A stretch of DNA of 64,000 nt from Paenibacillus sp. FSL R7-0273 (GCF_000758625.1 NZ_CP009283.1:1499501-1563500); one strand, 5' to 3'. Shown: positions 1 to 8,676, numbered from the stretch's first letter. Numbers and translations are program-made. Notes: a model not told the origin generated them from the sequence alone.

Positions 1-1
1 T

Positions 2-730
2 GAGCAGGTTGAGCTGAACGGAAAGACGTTCAAGGTCATTTTTGTAAAAACCAATGACCTGCCGCCTGAGCAAAAAATAGAATATAACGAACGCCGGGTG
101 ATCGAGCGGGAAATTGGCCTCCGCATTGAGGGCGAGGCGGACGTGAACCGTCCGGAGCTAGTGTATGGCATCGTGACTTTGGGCGGTCGCTGGTATTTCG
201 GGACCTATCACAAGAACAATGCAACCTGGTTCCGCCAGATCAAGAAGCCGCGCAGCTATTCCATTGCCCTCAGCACACGCGTAGCCCGCGCGGCAGTTAA
301 CATGGCTGTACCGCAGCCGGAGGGTATCCGGGCTATCGATCCCTGCTGCGGCATCGGGACGGTTATGATCGAGGCGCTGTCCATGGGAATTGATATCGTC
401 GGCCGGGACATCAATCCGTTCATTGCGCAGGGCGCACGGACCAACATTGACCATTTCGGCTTCAGTGCCCCGGTCACTCTAGGGGATATCGCAGACATTA
501 CGGAGCATTATGATGCGGCGATTGTGGACATGCCCTATAATTTGTACTCCAGCATTACACCGGAGGAGCAGTTTGATATTCTTGTCAACGCCCGCAGAAT
601 CGCTGACCGGGTTGTCATTGTAGCGATTGAGGCGATGGATGAGATGATCAGCAGGGCCGGATTCGAGATTATCGACCGCTGCGTGGCCCGGAAGGGCGCT
701 TTTTCCCGGCATTTGATGCTGTGCGTGTAG
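2..730 (+). CDS. TRM11-like RNA methyltransferase, 3' part
   Basis: This is the last 242 residues of a SAM-dependent RNA methyltransferase; the reading frame is open to the left window edge, so the N-terminus is outside. The SAM-binding motif DPCCGIGTVMIEA and the catalytic motif VDMPYNLY (a DPPY-type loop of amino-methyltransferases) are both present. The stretch before them (FGTYHKNNATWFRQIKKPRSYS, read in two halves) resembles the linker of TRM11/THUMP-type guanosine N2-methyltransferases. Substrate, tRNA or rRNA, cannot be told from this fragment. A Nudix gene follows after 45 bp in the same direction. Confidence 0.8.
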   Translation, partial: EQVELNGKTFKVIFVKTNDLPPEQKIEYNERRVIEREIGLRIEGEADVNRPELVYGIVTLGGRWYFGTYHKNNATWFRQIKKPRSYSIALSTRVARAAVNMAVPQPEGIRAIDPCCGIGTVMIEALSMGIDIVGRDINPFIAQGARTNIDHFGFSAPVTLGDIADITEHYDAAIVDMPYNLYSSITPEEQFDILVNARRIADRVVIVAIEAMDEMISRAGFEIIDRCVARKGAFSRHLMLCV

Positions 731-775
731 AAGTAATCCGTCATTAAACTTAACCTTGAAGTGGAGGTACCAGCT

Positions 776-1393
776 ATGGAAGAGAAATGGTTAACATGGG
801 CCAAGGAAATCCAGGCCATTGCCCAGACCGGGCTTACCTATGCGAAGGATGTCTACGATATCGAACGTTACCAGGCGCTGCGTGAGCTGAGTGTAGATAT
901 TCTGGCGAACTATACTTATGAGAGCAAGGAGAAAATCCGTCTCGCCTTTGCAGGGGATGAGGGATATTGCACGCCGAAGGTGGATATCCGCGGGGTTATT
1001 TTTCAGGATAATAAGATTCTGCTGGTCCGTGAAAAGCTTGACGGGAACTGGGCGCTGCCCGGTGGCTGGGGAGACATCGGCCTGTCGCCGAGTGAGGTAG
1101 CGGTCAAGGAGATTGCCGAAGAGTCGGGCTATCAGGCGGAGGCGGTGCGGCTGCTGGCGGTGCTGGACAAAAAGTTCCATGAGCATCCGCCGGAGCCGTA
1201 TCATGTCTACAAATTTTTTATTCTGTGCCGGATTACGGGCGGGGAAGCGGCCGGGGGCGTGGAGACGGACGGAGTAGGCTTTTTTGCGGAAAATGAACTT
1301 CCGGAGCTGTCGCAGGAGCGCAACACGGAGAAGCAGGTCAAAACCCTGTTCGAATTCCTCAAAAATCCTCAAAAACCAGTCATATTGGACTAA
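776..1393 (+). CDS. NUDIX hydrolase with N-terminal NUDIX_N domain
   Basis: A 205-residue hydrolase that likely cleaves nucleoside diphosphate derivatives. Residues 1-60 are an alpha-helical NUDIX_N-type domain (WLTWAKEIQAIAQTGLTYAK), and the Nudix box follows as GGWGDIGLSPSEVAVKEIAE then ESGY. The usual Glu of the GX5E part is Leu here, while the REUXEE core is kept as KEIAEE. ATG 776 is preferred to the GTG at 761 because GGAGG at 763-767 sits 8 bp upstream of it. The YjhB/ADP-ribose pyrophosphatase-like subgroup shares this two-domain plan; the substrate is not known. Confidence 0.85.
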   Translation: MEEKWLTWAKEIQAIAQTGLTYAKDVYDIERYQALRELSVDILANYTYESKEKIRLAFAGDEGYCTPKVDIRGVIFQDNKILLVREKLDGNWALPGGWGDIGLSPSEVAVKEIAEESGYQAEAVRLLAVLDKKFHEHPPEPYHVYKFFILCRITGGEAAGGVETDGVGFFAENELPELSQERNTEKQVKTLFEFLKNPQKPVILD

Positions 1394-1595
1394 TCAGCTG
1401 CATATAATGAAGAGCAGGGCTATTATAAGTTTTATTAGACAAAAATTGGTTAATAAATATTATGAAAGCAGTTACAAAATAAACCGCTGAGCCTTTGTAT
1501 CTAAAAATTAGTTGCGGAAATTCTATCTTTTTAGGCCAGGCGGTCTACATTTTTTCCTCTACTGTGACGATAAGATATTTTAGGAGGGGATCGCA

Positions 1596-1751
1596 ATGGA
1601 ACAAGAAGAGTTGAGACTTCCGCTTACACAGGAGAGCAAGGCACGGCCTGCAGAGGGTAATATTGCCGCTGGACTGGTATGGGGCGTCCTGATCAGCATT
1701 CCCCTATGGATCTCGGTAATCGGCTGGATCATGGGGATATGGGGTAAGTGA
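1596..1751 (+). CDS. small single-span membrane protein, unknown function
   Basis: A 51-codon gene with an excellent ribosome-binding site (AGGAGGGG, 1582-1589) and an ATG start. The first 20 residues are polar and charged (MEQEELRLPLTQESKARPAE). The rest is one hydrophobic segment (LVWGVLISIPLWISVIGWIM) that should cross the membrane once, ending GIWGK. A good intrinsic terminator follows at 1793-1829, so it looks like a self-contained transcription unit. I do not recognise the family. The strong RBS, terminator and clean amphipathic layout support a real gene. Confidence 0.7.
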   Translation: MEQEELRLPLTQESKARPAEGNIAAGLVWGVLISIPLWISVIGWIMGIWGK

Positions 1752-1792
1752 CACTGTTGAATAATAGGTACACTAAATAAACTTATATGGAT

Positions 1793-1829
1793 AAAGGCTG
1801 CCTCTTTGTGAAAAAGAAGCGGCCTTTTT
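1793..1829 (+). terminator. intrinsic terminator after small membrane protein
   Basis: The arm AAAGGCTGCCTCTTT (1793-1807) pairs with AAAGAAGCGGCCTTT (1813-1827) around a 5-nt loop and is followed by a T run. Confidence 0.8.
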
Positions 1830-1919
1830 GGTTCTGGCGGTTGGCAGAGAAGGATTTTTACATGCGGTTAGAGAAGTATTTTAGCGCTGAATATACATCT
1901 TTTGTGGAGGAGACTGGTT

Positions 1920-2303
1920 ATGAAAGAATGGTTGCTGGAGTCGCATAGTATCTTTGGAACTCCGGATATTACAGCAACTGCCGCTTTTTATGAACAAAAG
2001 CTGGGGTTCCGGGCAGTGCCATACCTGGACACGCAGGAACCGCATATCTGCCTGTACCGGGATTCCACTGAAATTATTCTCACGGATTCAGGCGGGCGTC
2101 CTGTTATACCTAACCGCGAGCTTTATGGCTATGGATATGATGCATATTTCATTACCCGGAATCAGAGCAGGCTTCAGGATGCGCTAGAAGAAGCTGGTGT
2201 TACGTTCATCCGTACATTAACTGATACAGATTACGGCAACCGGGAATTTGTCATCGAGGATTTGGATGGCCGGTGGATCGCTTTTGGAATCAAGCAAGCC
2301 TGA
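1920..2303 (+). CDS. VOC (glyoxalase/bleomycin-resistance) family protein
   Basis: A 127-residue protein with two beta-alpha-beta-beta-beta halves typical of the vicinal oxygen chelate fold: FGTPDITATAAFYEQKLGF in the first half and VIEDLDGRWIAFG in the second. VOC proteins bind a metal and act as glyoxalases, dioxygenases or drug-binding proteins; the ligand here is unknown. ATG 1920 has GGAGGA at 1907-1912, seven bases upstream, so it is chosen over the TTG at 1902. A bidirectional terminator separates it from the convergent ASCH gene. Confidence 0.8.
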   Translation: MKEWLLESHSIFGTPDITATAAFYEQKLGFRAVPYLDTQEPHICLYRDSTEIILTDSGGRPVIPNRELYGYGYDAYFITRNQSRLQDALEEAGVTFIRTLTDTDYGNREFVIEDLDGRWIAFGIKQA

Positions 2304-2324
2304 TACATACTGCTGTTACACAAA

Positions 2325-2366
2325 AAAATGGCTGTAGCCCCTTACTCAAGGAGCCGCAGCCATTTT
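2325..2366. terminator. bidirectional terminator
   Basis: AAAATGGCTG at about 2326 pairs with CAGCCATTTT at about 2357-2366, with further imperfect pairing (TAGCCCC/GGAGCCG) inside. T runs lie on both strands, serving the VOC gene and the convergent ASCH gene. Confidence 0.8.
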
Positions 2367-2374
2367 GCATTAGC

Positions 2375-2848
2375 TTAAGGGTGCTGCTTTACATGCACTA
2401 CACGGAAGTTCTCGCACACGACCTTCATCGCGGGATCAAAGGACATGCCGTAGCGCTTGAACTCTCTTGTAAAATAAACCTCGTGCTCGTAGCGCCACGA
2501 CTCCAGGGAACGGTCATCCTCACCCTCGGAGTAGGCGAATTCTGCAGTCACTTCGTTGAAGGGTACACTCTCGACCTTTATGGTCTCGATAATGGCCCGC
2601 GGATTACCCTCACCGTCGAGCAGAACCGAATGTCCGCCTACAAACGGAGGCTTCTGCTCTTGAATTTCAAACAGGGCCTCATTAGAAGCGGTTCCTGTTT
2701 TGATTCCCTGCAGCACCAGACCGAGCAGCTCATCCGCGAGCCGCGGATTGTCGCCGAACGCCCAGGCGCTGTCAAATTGATCTGCCGCCTCCGGGTGCTC
2801 CTCTACGTAACCATTCCAATATTCTGTTATTGCTGTGTTTTGTGTCAT
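2375..2848 (-). CDS. ASCH domain protein
   Basis: A 157-residue protein of the ASCH (PUA-like) superfamily, related to YhfF-type proteins. The pattern ELLGLVLQGIKTGTAS followed by GGHSVLLDGEGNPRAIIET and later VYFTREFKRYG with VVCENFRVV is typical. ASCH proteins bind RNA or modified nucleosides, and some hydrolyse N4-acetylcytidine; the substrate here cannot be deduced. The ATG at 2848 is chosen over the GTG nine bases upstream because AAGGTGAG is correctly spaced for the ATG. It faces the VOC gene and shares its terminator. Confidence 0.8.
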   Translation of the reverse strand: MTQNTAITEYWNGYVEEHPEAADQFDSAWAFGDNPRLADELLGLVLQGIKTGTASNEALFEIQEQKPPFVGGHSVLLDGEGNPRAIIETIKVESVPFNEVTAEFAYSEGEDDRSLESWRYEHEVYFTREFKRYGMSFDPAMKVVCENFRVVHVKQHP

Positions 2849-2905
2849 TGTTCTCACCTTTATCCTTTTATTGTTGTAATGGGTGAATATCCCTTAGGTC
2901 TTATC

Positions 2906-4843
2906 TCACTGCTCCGTTTCGTCCATCCAGGCTGTGTATAGCTCATCCAGCTCAGACTGGGCCGTGTCACGGGTGTGCTGCAGCTCAGCCAGCTTTAATG
3001 CATCACTGGCGATGCCGGGCTCAAGCATTTCGGCGTCAATCCGGCCGAGCCGCTCTTCGGCAGCGGCGATGTCCTGCTCCCAGGCTGCAGCTGAGCGCTG
3101 TTTGCGGGAGGGGTCTATGCTGCTTGCCGGAGCTGAAGCCTTGCGTTGTATGCTCTTTCCGGCACCGTGGCTTTCGGTAGACGCAGGCACACTGGAGACA
3201 GAAGCTGCCTGCTCCGCCTGCTTCTCCTTGTAATACTCATAGTTTCCGTTAAAAGCATGGAACCGGCCGTCTTCGATCGCCCACAGCTTCCCGAAGCAGC
3301 GGTTGATGAAATAGCGGTCATGGGATACGGCCAGCACTGTGCCCGGGAATTCCTCCAAGGCCTCCTCCAGCGCTTCGCGGGAATCGATATCCAGATGGTT
3401 GGTCGGCTCATCCAGGATAAGCAGGTTCGGCCGGCGGTGCATCAGCACCGCGAAGCGCAGCCGCGTCCATTCCCCGCCGGACAGACCCGCGATAGTCTTG
3501 AACACATCGCTGCCGTAGAAGAGGAAGCGGGCAAGCTGCCCGCGGGCTTCGCCCTCTTCCATGCCGGCTTCCTCGCGGAAGTAGCGGAGCACGGACAGCT
3601 TGCCGTCCTCGGGCACAGCCTCCTGGGCAAGGTAACCGACAGCCGCCCGCGAGCCGAGCGTGCAGCTGCCGCTGTCCGGCGTCTCCTGGCCGAGAATCAT
3701 CCGCAGCAGCGTGCTTTTGCCGGCGCCGTTGCCGCCGATCAGCGCGGCCGTTTCGCCGTATCTCAGAATGTCGCTGGCGCCGGTAAAGAGGGTCCGGCTG
3801 CCGTAGCTTTTACTGATCCGGTCGAGGATGACAGCCTGGTTGCCGGTCCGGTCCTCCTGCTGCAGCTGCAGATCCATTGCTTTGCGCTCCAGAATCGGAC
3901 GCTTGATCTTGACCATCCGGTCCAGCGCCTTCTGCATGGAGGCAGCCCGGCGGTGGAAGGAGGGATTAGGCGGATTGGAACGGTTACCCCATTCAATCAG
4001 CCGTTTGATGCTTTCCTGCATCTGCTTGATCTTCTTCTGCTGCTCCTGGTAATCGGCGAACTGCTGAAGCAGCCGGGCTTCCTTTTCCACCTGATAGCCG
4101 CTGTAATTGGTGTGATAGGTGACGGCTTCGCCATCTTCGATTTCGACTACCTTTTTGACTACGGCATCGAGGAAATAGCGGTCATGAGAAATCGCCAGCA
4201 CGGTACCTTCGTAGGCCAGGAGATATTGCTCCAGCCATTCGATAGCCCCCATATCCAGATGGTTGGTCGGCTCATCAAGCAGCAGCACATCCGGGCGGCG
4301 CAGCAGCAGCTCTGCCAGGCCGACCTTGGTTTTCTCGCCGCCGGAGAGGGAGGCGAATTCGCGCTCATATTGGGTGGCGGGGATGCCAAGCCCTGAGGCG
4401 ACCCGCTGGATGGAGGCATCGATTTCGTATCCGCCGGCTGCCTCGAATTTCTCCTGCAGGGCGCCGTATTCCTTAAGCAGCCTGTTCCAGGCTGCTTCGT
4501 CCGTCCCGGCATCAAGTCCGGACATCTGCTGCTCCAGCTCCCGCAGGCGGCTCTGCCAGGCAAGAGGCTCAGCGAAGCTGCGCTGGAGCACAGCATAGAC
4601 GGTTTCCCGGTTCTCGGCCGCCTGAATCTGCGCCAGCAGGCCGACGATACTGCCCCGGCGGAGGGAGATCTGGCCCTGATCCGGGCGTTCTTCTCCGCTC
4701 AGCAGGCGGAACAGGGTGGTTTTGCCGCAGCCGTTGCGGCCGATCAGGCCGATTTTTTCTCCCTGACGGATATCAAAGGTGATGTCGCTCAGGACAAGCT
4801 GGGCACCGTGGTATTTCTGGACATTTTGGCATGAGATAATCAT
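2906..4843 (-). CDS. ABC-F family ATPase
   Basis: A 645-residue soluble protein with two ABC ATPase domains and no membrane segments. Domain 1 has Walker A GRNGCGKTT (residues 36-44), signature LSGGEKTKVG and Walker B VLLLDEPTNHLD. Domain 2 has GGNGAGKST, LSGGEWTRLR and LLILDEPTNHLD. A charged inter-domain linker rich in Lys and Gln and an acidic, coiled-coil-like C-terminal tail complete the ABC-F plan. Such proteins act at the ribosomal E site as translation factors or antibiotic-resistance proteins. The leader contains a terminator (4911-4942), an arrangement known for drug-induced ABC-F genes. The start has AAAGGAGA upstream. Confidence 0.9.
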   Translation of the reverse strand: MIISCQNVQKYHGAQLVLSDITFDIRQGEKIGLIGRNGCGKTTLFRLLSGEERPDQGQISLRRGSIVGLLAQIQAAENRETVYAVLQRSFAEPLAWQSRLRELEQQMSGLDAGTDEAAWNRLLKEYGALQEKFEAAGGYEIDASIQRVASGLGIPATQYEREFASLSGGEKTKVGLAELLLRRPDVLLLDEPTNHLDMGAIEWLEQYLLAYEGTVLAISHDRYFLDAVVKKVVEIEDGEAVTYHTNYSGYQVEKEARLLQQFADYQEQQKKIKQMQESIKRLIEWGNRSNPPNPSFHRRAASMQKALDRMVKIKRPILERKAMDLQLQQEDRTGNQAVILDRISKSYGSRTLFTGASDILRYGETAALIGGNGAGKSTLLRMILGQETPDSGSCTLGSRAAVGYLAQEAVPEDGKLSVLRYFREEAGMEEGEARGQLARFLFYGSDVFKTIAGLSGGEWTRLRFAVLMHRRPNLLILDEPTNHLDIDSREALEEALEEFPGTVLAVSHDRYFINRCFGKLWAIEDGRFHAFNGNYEYYKEKQAEQAASVSSVPASTESHGAGKSIQRKASAPASSIDPSRKQRSAAAWEQDIAAAEERLGRIDAEMLEPGIASDALKLAELQHTRDTAQSELDELYTAWMDETEQ

Positions 4844-4910
4844 AGGTATTCTCCTTTATTTGATGCCTGCCGCCGCTGTTCTCCCGGATAGTGGGTCGAA
4901 AATGGACACA

Positions 4911-4942
4911 AAAAGACCGCGAGGAAATTTCCCCGCGGCCTG
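4911..4942 (-). terminator. terminator/attenuator in the ABC-F leader
   Basis: On the minus strand, CCGCGGGGAAA pairs with TTTCCTCGCGG in a 22-nt near-perfect inverted repeat (4918-4939), followed at once by TCTTTTT. It lies about 70 nt upstream of the ABC-F start codon and downstream of a well-formed leader ORF. It would therefore stop transcription before the gene unless bypassed. It could instead simply end a short independent transcript. Confidence 0.7.
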
Positions 4943-4963
4943 AACCTTCTCCGGTAGTATCGC

Positions 4964-5125
4964 TTATCCGTTGAAGTGTGGCTGGAAAGGCATTTCACAA
5001 TTGTGTAGTGTTATTAGATTCTTGTAAATGGACAGACTTCTCCCGTTGTCGGCTTTTACATGAACGATGCCAGCCATAGCGATAGGCAGCCGGCTAATAA
5101 CACTGTTGGTCCAATTGCGATCCAT
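4964..5125 (-). CDS. possible 53-codon leader peptide upstream of ABC-F gene
   Basis: An ATG at 5125 on the minus strand is preceded by AAAAAGGAGG with a 9-nt spacing, among the best ribosome-binding sites in the window. The frame encodes 53 residues (MDRNWTNSVISRLPIAMAGI...FQPHFNG) and stops about 25 nt before the attenuator hairpin. An overlapping frame starting at GTG 5133 encodes a hydrophobic 25-mer (VEEWIAIGPTVLLAGCLSLW...), but its spacing from the same site is too short. I do not recognise either product. Position and RBS suggest a regulatory leader; direct evidence of translation is lacking. Confidence 0.4.
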   Translation of the reverse strand: MDRNWTNSVISRLPIAMAGIVHVKADNGRSLSIYKNLITLHNCEMPFQPHFNG

Positions 5126-5293
5126 TCCTCCACACCTCCTTTTTACAAATTTAAGGTTAGTTTAACCAATATCGGCGGAAGATGCAAGAGAAAAAAGCAG
5201 GGTGACGGTAATCATATATTGTTGACGGCACAAGTAGGATGTAAAAAGGGCGCGGCGGCGCCCGGAAACTTTGCTGAGGAAAGAGGCGGGGAT

Positions 5294-5671
5294 ATGACGA
5301 TTTTTGACGGTCTGCTGGGCAATGCCACCCAGGTGGAGCTTGCTGATGTACAGCGTGAGTATGCACGGATTCTGGCTCCCGGTGAGAAAATTGAGCGGGC
5401 CTATAAGCTGATCCGGGATATGTTTATTTTTACGGATAAACGGCTGATTCTTGTCGATAAACAAGGTGTGACCGGTAAAAAAACACAGTATCATTCCATT
5501 CCCTACAAAAGCATCTCCCATTATTCCGTGGAAACGGCGGGCCACTTTGACCTGGATGCCGAGCTGTGCCTGTATGTATCGAGCAGTACGCTGCCGCTGA
5601 AGAAGACGTTCAACAAATCGGTCAATATTTATGAGGTGCAGGCGGTGCTGTCGCAGTACATTCTGAAATAA
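5294..5671 (+). CDS. bacterial PH domain protein (bPH_1/DUF1696-like)
   Basis: A 125-residue protein made of one bacterial pleckstrin-homology domain. Recognisable features are ILAPGEKIERAYKLIRDMFI, FTDKRLILVDKQGVTGKK, YHSIPYKSISHYSVET and a C-terminal helix (VNIYEVQAVLSQYIL). Bacterial PH domains of this group form ring-shaped oligomers; their role in the cell is poorly understood. The start at 5294 is preceded by AGAGGCGGGG. The open frame further upstream only overlaps the ABC-F leader region on the other strand and is not thought to be coding. Confidence 0.8.
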   Translation: MTIFDGLLGNATQVELADVQREYARILAPGEKIERAYKLIRDMFIFTDKRLILVDKQGVTGKKTQYHSIPYKSISHYSVETAGHFDLDAELCLYVSSSTLPLKKTFNKSVNIYEVQAVLSQYILK

Positions 5672-5686
5672 TATTGCTGCGGCATG

Positions 5687-6226
5687 TCAGATGGTATAAG
5701 GGAGACCGAACGCTCCATAGGCAAAAGCGGCCACAATCACCAGCGCGGGATGCAGCTTCAGCCACTTCATGGCGGCAAAGGCAACGGCGGCGATGATCAG
5801 CGTCTGCCAGATCCCGATGGCTTCCGCCGGGCTCTGTGCCATTTTAATCGTCAGCACAGTCATCATAACCGCGATAACCGGCTGCACAAGCAGCGTCATG
5901 CCTTTGACGACAGGCGACTGCTTGTATTTCTGCATGATTCGGAGCAGGATGATCAGGGCGGCGGCCGAAGGGAGGACTGTAGCGGTCAGCGCCAAGACTA
6001 CGCCAAACCAGCCGAAGACGTCATAGCCGACGAAAGCAGCGATTTTGGTGGCAATCGGACCCGGCAGGGCATTGCCGAGCGCCAGCATATTGGAAAATTG
6101 CTCATCGGTCAGCCAGCCGAAATGCGGGACAATTTCCTCATACATCAGCGGGATGGAGGAGGGGCCGCCGCCGTAGCCCAGCAGATTAGCCATAAAAAAG
6201 CCGTAAATCAGCTCAAGCCATTCCAT
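5687..6226 (-). CDS. chromate transporter, second half (short-chain CHR)
   Basis: A 179-residue membrane protein of the chromate ion transporter (CHR) family. It carries the family signature GYGGGPSSIPLMYEEIV near the N-terminus and ALPGPIATKIAAFVGYDVFG, plus about five hydrophobic segments. It is half the length of the usual ~400-residue ChrA and is encoded immediately after a homologous half: the ATG directly follows the TAA of the upstream gene. Such short-chain pairs (for example B. subtilis YwrA/YwrB) work together. The physiological anion may be chromate, sulfate or something else. Confidence 0.85.
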   Translation of the reverse strand: MEWLELIYGFFMANLLGYGGGPSSIPLMYEEIVPHFGWLTDEQFSNMLALGNALPGPIATKIAAFVGYDVFGWFGVVLALTATVLPSAAALIILLRIMQKYKQSPVVKGMTLLVQPVIAVMMTVLTIKMAQSPAEAIGIWQTLIIAAVAFAAMKWLKLHPALVIVAAFAYGAFGLPYTI

Positions 6227-6808
6227 TTAACCGTTTCCCCCCTTGCTGTGTTTAGTGGCGAGTATCCGGTAGTGAGCCGTTCCATAGCCCAGAAAAAGTA
6301 CAATCACGATGGCCGGATGCACATGCAGCACCTCCAGCAGCAGCAGAGCCAGCAGCAGAAAAGCAGCCCCGATCCATTTTCCCAGCCCTTTAAACGCCTT
6401 TTGGGCAAATTCATAAGCCATCATTCCGAGCATGACTGCAATCACAGGTGAAACGGCTGCAATCATACCCGCTACTGTCCGGGAGCCGCTTAAATAATTG
6501 ACGGCAGAGAGCAGGGCGATCATCGCAATGCAGCTGGGTAAAATGTGGGCAAGAACGGAGAGGAGGGCTCCCCGGACTCCCTTCAGCTTGTACCCGAGAT
6601 AGGCCGCCATCTTGGTGGCGATCGGGCCGGGGAGCGCATTGGCGATGGCCAGTGTCTCCCCGAATTCGTCGTCGCTCAGCCAGCCGTACCGGGTTACGGC
6701 ATCATGCCGGATCAGCGGAATAACGGAGGGCCCCCCTCCATAGCCGAGTATGCCTGTTCTGCACATGGCGACGGCAAGCTGTACATAATCATTATTGGCT
6801 TTTTTCAC
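6227..6808 (-). CDS. chromate transporter, first half (short-chain CHR)
   Basis: A 193-residue partner of the downstream CHR protein with the same motifs, GYGGGPSVIPLIRHDAVTRY and ALPGPIATKMAAYLGYKLKG, and several hydrophobic helices. The GTG at 6808 is chosen because AGGAGG lies six bases upstream; the frame extends 26 codons further but without an RBS. The stop codon abuts the next ATG, so the two halves are translationally coupled and probably form a heterodimer with antiparallel topology, as described for other short-chain pairs. Confidence 0.85.
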   Translation of the reverse strand: MKKANNDYVQLAVAMCRTGILGYGGGPSVIPLIRHDAVTRYGWLSDDEFGETLAIANALPGPIATKMAAYLGYKLKGVRGALLSVLAHILPSCIAMIALLSAVNYLSGSRTVAGMIAAVSPVIAVMLGMMAYEFAQKAFKGLGKWIGAAFLLLALLLLEVLHVHPAIVIVLFLGYGTAHYRILATKHSKGGNG

Positions 6809-7075
6809 AGGAATCCTCCTAAAGAATGGATGACAGCCGGATTGAGTCCGGGTGGTGCCTTTATGCTGCGGGCTGAAACGGAACATGGTTTTGGAACATT
6901 CTATACCAGCCGGTGCGGGTCAACTACAGGGAAAACACGGTTTGCCCGAATCTTTGTGCACTGTATACAAAAATAGGTGTCCTGAATTTGAGTTTGCCGC
7001 CAGTGCATTGACAGAGGAATTTGCCGTACGGTTAAATGACGGTAACTTTAAGCGAACTGCAGAGGGGGATGGCGT

Positions 7076-8653
7076 ATGACGGCACAGCCGGTAACCGGTA
7101 CAAAAACAATGGTGGTCAGCCCCCATTACCTGGCTTCCGCCGCAGGTGCGGAAATCTTGAACAGGGGCGGCAATGCTTTTGATGCGGCGGTCGCGGTCAG
7201 CGCGGCGCTGGCCGTGGTGTACCCGCACATGACAGGGCTGGGCGGCGATGCCTTTTGGCTCACGTACAGCGCGGGCGAAGGGTGCGTTCGGGCCTATAAC
7301 GGCAGCGGACGGTCCGGCTACGGCGTCCGCCGGGACCTGTATGCCGGGGAAGCGAATATTCCCCGGCGCGGGGTCCGCAGCGCCATTACGGTACCCGGAA
7401 TGGCGGACAGCTGGGCGGCGGTCCAGGGCGGATACGGCCGCCTTCCCTTCGCGGAGGTGCTGGAGCCGGCGATCAGCTTCGCCACCGCGGGGTTTCCGCT
7501 GTCGCCGGACCAGCATGGCGGCAGCGTGCTTGCCGGAGCCGCGCTGAATCCGGAAGCGGCGGCGGTGTACCTGCCCGGCGGGAAGGTACCGGCCGCCGGG
7601 TCGAAGTTTGTGCAGCCGCAGCTGGCGCGGACGCTGCGTGCCCTGGCGTCGGGCGGGCACGACGCCTTCTATAAGGGGCAGATTGCGCAGGACATAAGCG
7701 ATTATATGCGGGCTGCGGGCGGGTATCTTACCTGTGATGATTTCGCAGATCATCAAGGGGAGTGGACAGAGCCCGTCTCGACCGGGTATCACGGCTACAG
7801 CATCTATCAGGCGCCGCCGAACTCGCAGGGCTTTGCAGCCCTGATGGCGCTGAATATATTGGAGCACTTTGATTTCAGCAGCATCGGGCATGGCTCCTAC
7901 GAGTATTACCACCTGCTGGCGGAGGCGCTGAAGCTGAGCTTCCGTGACCGGGATCAGGTGCTGACTGATCCGCTTCACCACCCTGTTCCGTTGGAGCGGC
8001 TGCTGGATAAAGGATATGCGCAGCAGCTGGCTGCCTCCATTTCCATGAGCCGTGCGGCGGTGATCGGAAGCGAGCCGGTCGGCCGGGATACGGCGTATGC
8101 CGCTGTAGTGGACAGTGAAGGCAATGCGGTGTCGTTCATTCAGAGCCTCTACTTTGAATTTGGCTCAGGTGTGGTTGCCGGGGATACGGGCATTCTGCTG
8201 CAGAACCGCGGCTCCTTTTTCTCGCTGGACCCGCTGCATATCAATACGCTGGAGCCGTATAAGCGTACTTTTCACACGCTTATGCCGGCGATGGCATGCC
8301 GGGACGGCAAGCCCGCTTATCTGTACGGGACGCAGGGCGGGGAAGGACAGCCGCAGACGCAGACGCTGCTGCTGACAAGGCTGCTGCATTACGGCATGAA
8401 TCCGCTGGAGGCGGTGAGTGCCCCGAGGTTTGTGTGGGGCAGAACCTGGGGAGAGCCGACCCAGGAGCTGAAGGTGGAGCAGCGTGCCGGGCAGCAGGTG
8501 CTGGATGCCTTGGCGGGCGCCGGGCATCTGGTGCGGCCGGCGGCCGATTTTGACGGCATCATGGGCCACGCCCATGTTATTGGAATAGACAGCAGCGGTC
8601 TCCGCAGCGGCGGAACGGATCCGCGGTGTGACGGAGCGGCTATCGGCTCATAG
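7076..8653 (+). CDS. gamma-glutamyltransferase-family amidohydrolase (oxamate amidohydrolase-like)
   Basis: A 525-residue Ntn-hydrolase of the GGT family. The presumed autoprocessing nucleophile is Thr339 in RDTAYAAVVDSEGNAVSF, followed by FGSGVVAGDTGILLQNRG. No signal peptide is visible, whereas true exported GGTs have one, so it should be cytoplasmic. Together with the adjacent AtzE-like amidase and the purine/ureide genes downstream, this recalls HpxW, the GGT-like oxamate amidohydrolase of Klebsiella purine catabolism. That assignment is an inference from motif style and context. The ATG follows AGAGGGGGA. Confidence 0.7.
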   Translation: MTAQPVTGTKTMVVSPHYLASAAGAEILNRGGNAFDAAVAVSAALAVVYPHMTGLGGDAFWLTYSAGEGCVRAYNGSGRSGYGVRRDLYAGEANIPRRGVRSAITVPGMADSWAAVQGGYGRLPFAEVLEPAISFATAGFPLSPDQHGGSVLAGAALNPEAAAVYLPGGKVPAAGSKFVQPQLARTLRALASGGHDAFYKGQIAQDISDYMRAAGGYLTCDDFADHQGEWTEPVSTGYHGYSIYQAPPNSQGFAALMALNILEHFDFSSIGHGSYEYYHLLAEALKLSFRDRDQVLTDPLHHPVPLERLLDKGYAQQLAASISMSRAAVIGSEPVGRDTAYAAVVDSEGNAVSFIQSLYFEFGSGVVAGDTGILLQNRGSFFSLDPLHINTLEPYKRTFHTLMPAMACRDGKPAYLYGTQGGEGQPQTQTLLLTRLLHYGMNPLEAVSAPRFVWGRTWGEPTQELKVEQRAGQQVLDALAGAGHLVRPAADFDGIMGHAHVIGIDSSGLRSGGTDPRCDGAAIGS

Positions 8654-8676
8654 CCGGGAGAAAGGGAGAGACAGAG

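Larger units (their letters stand above)
4844..5293. other. divergent intergenic region between ABC-F and PH-domain genes
   Basis: About 450 bp without a major gene. It holds the minus-strand leader ORF and attenuator described separately. Promoters for both directions probably lie between 5140 and 5290. I could not pick a convincing -35/-10 pair. Confidence 0.5.

Noticed and set aside
3146..4396. 416-codon plus-strand open frame
   Set aside because: It lies wholly opposite the ABC-F gene and has no recognisable motifs or ribosome-binding site.
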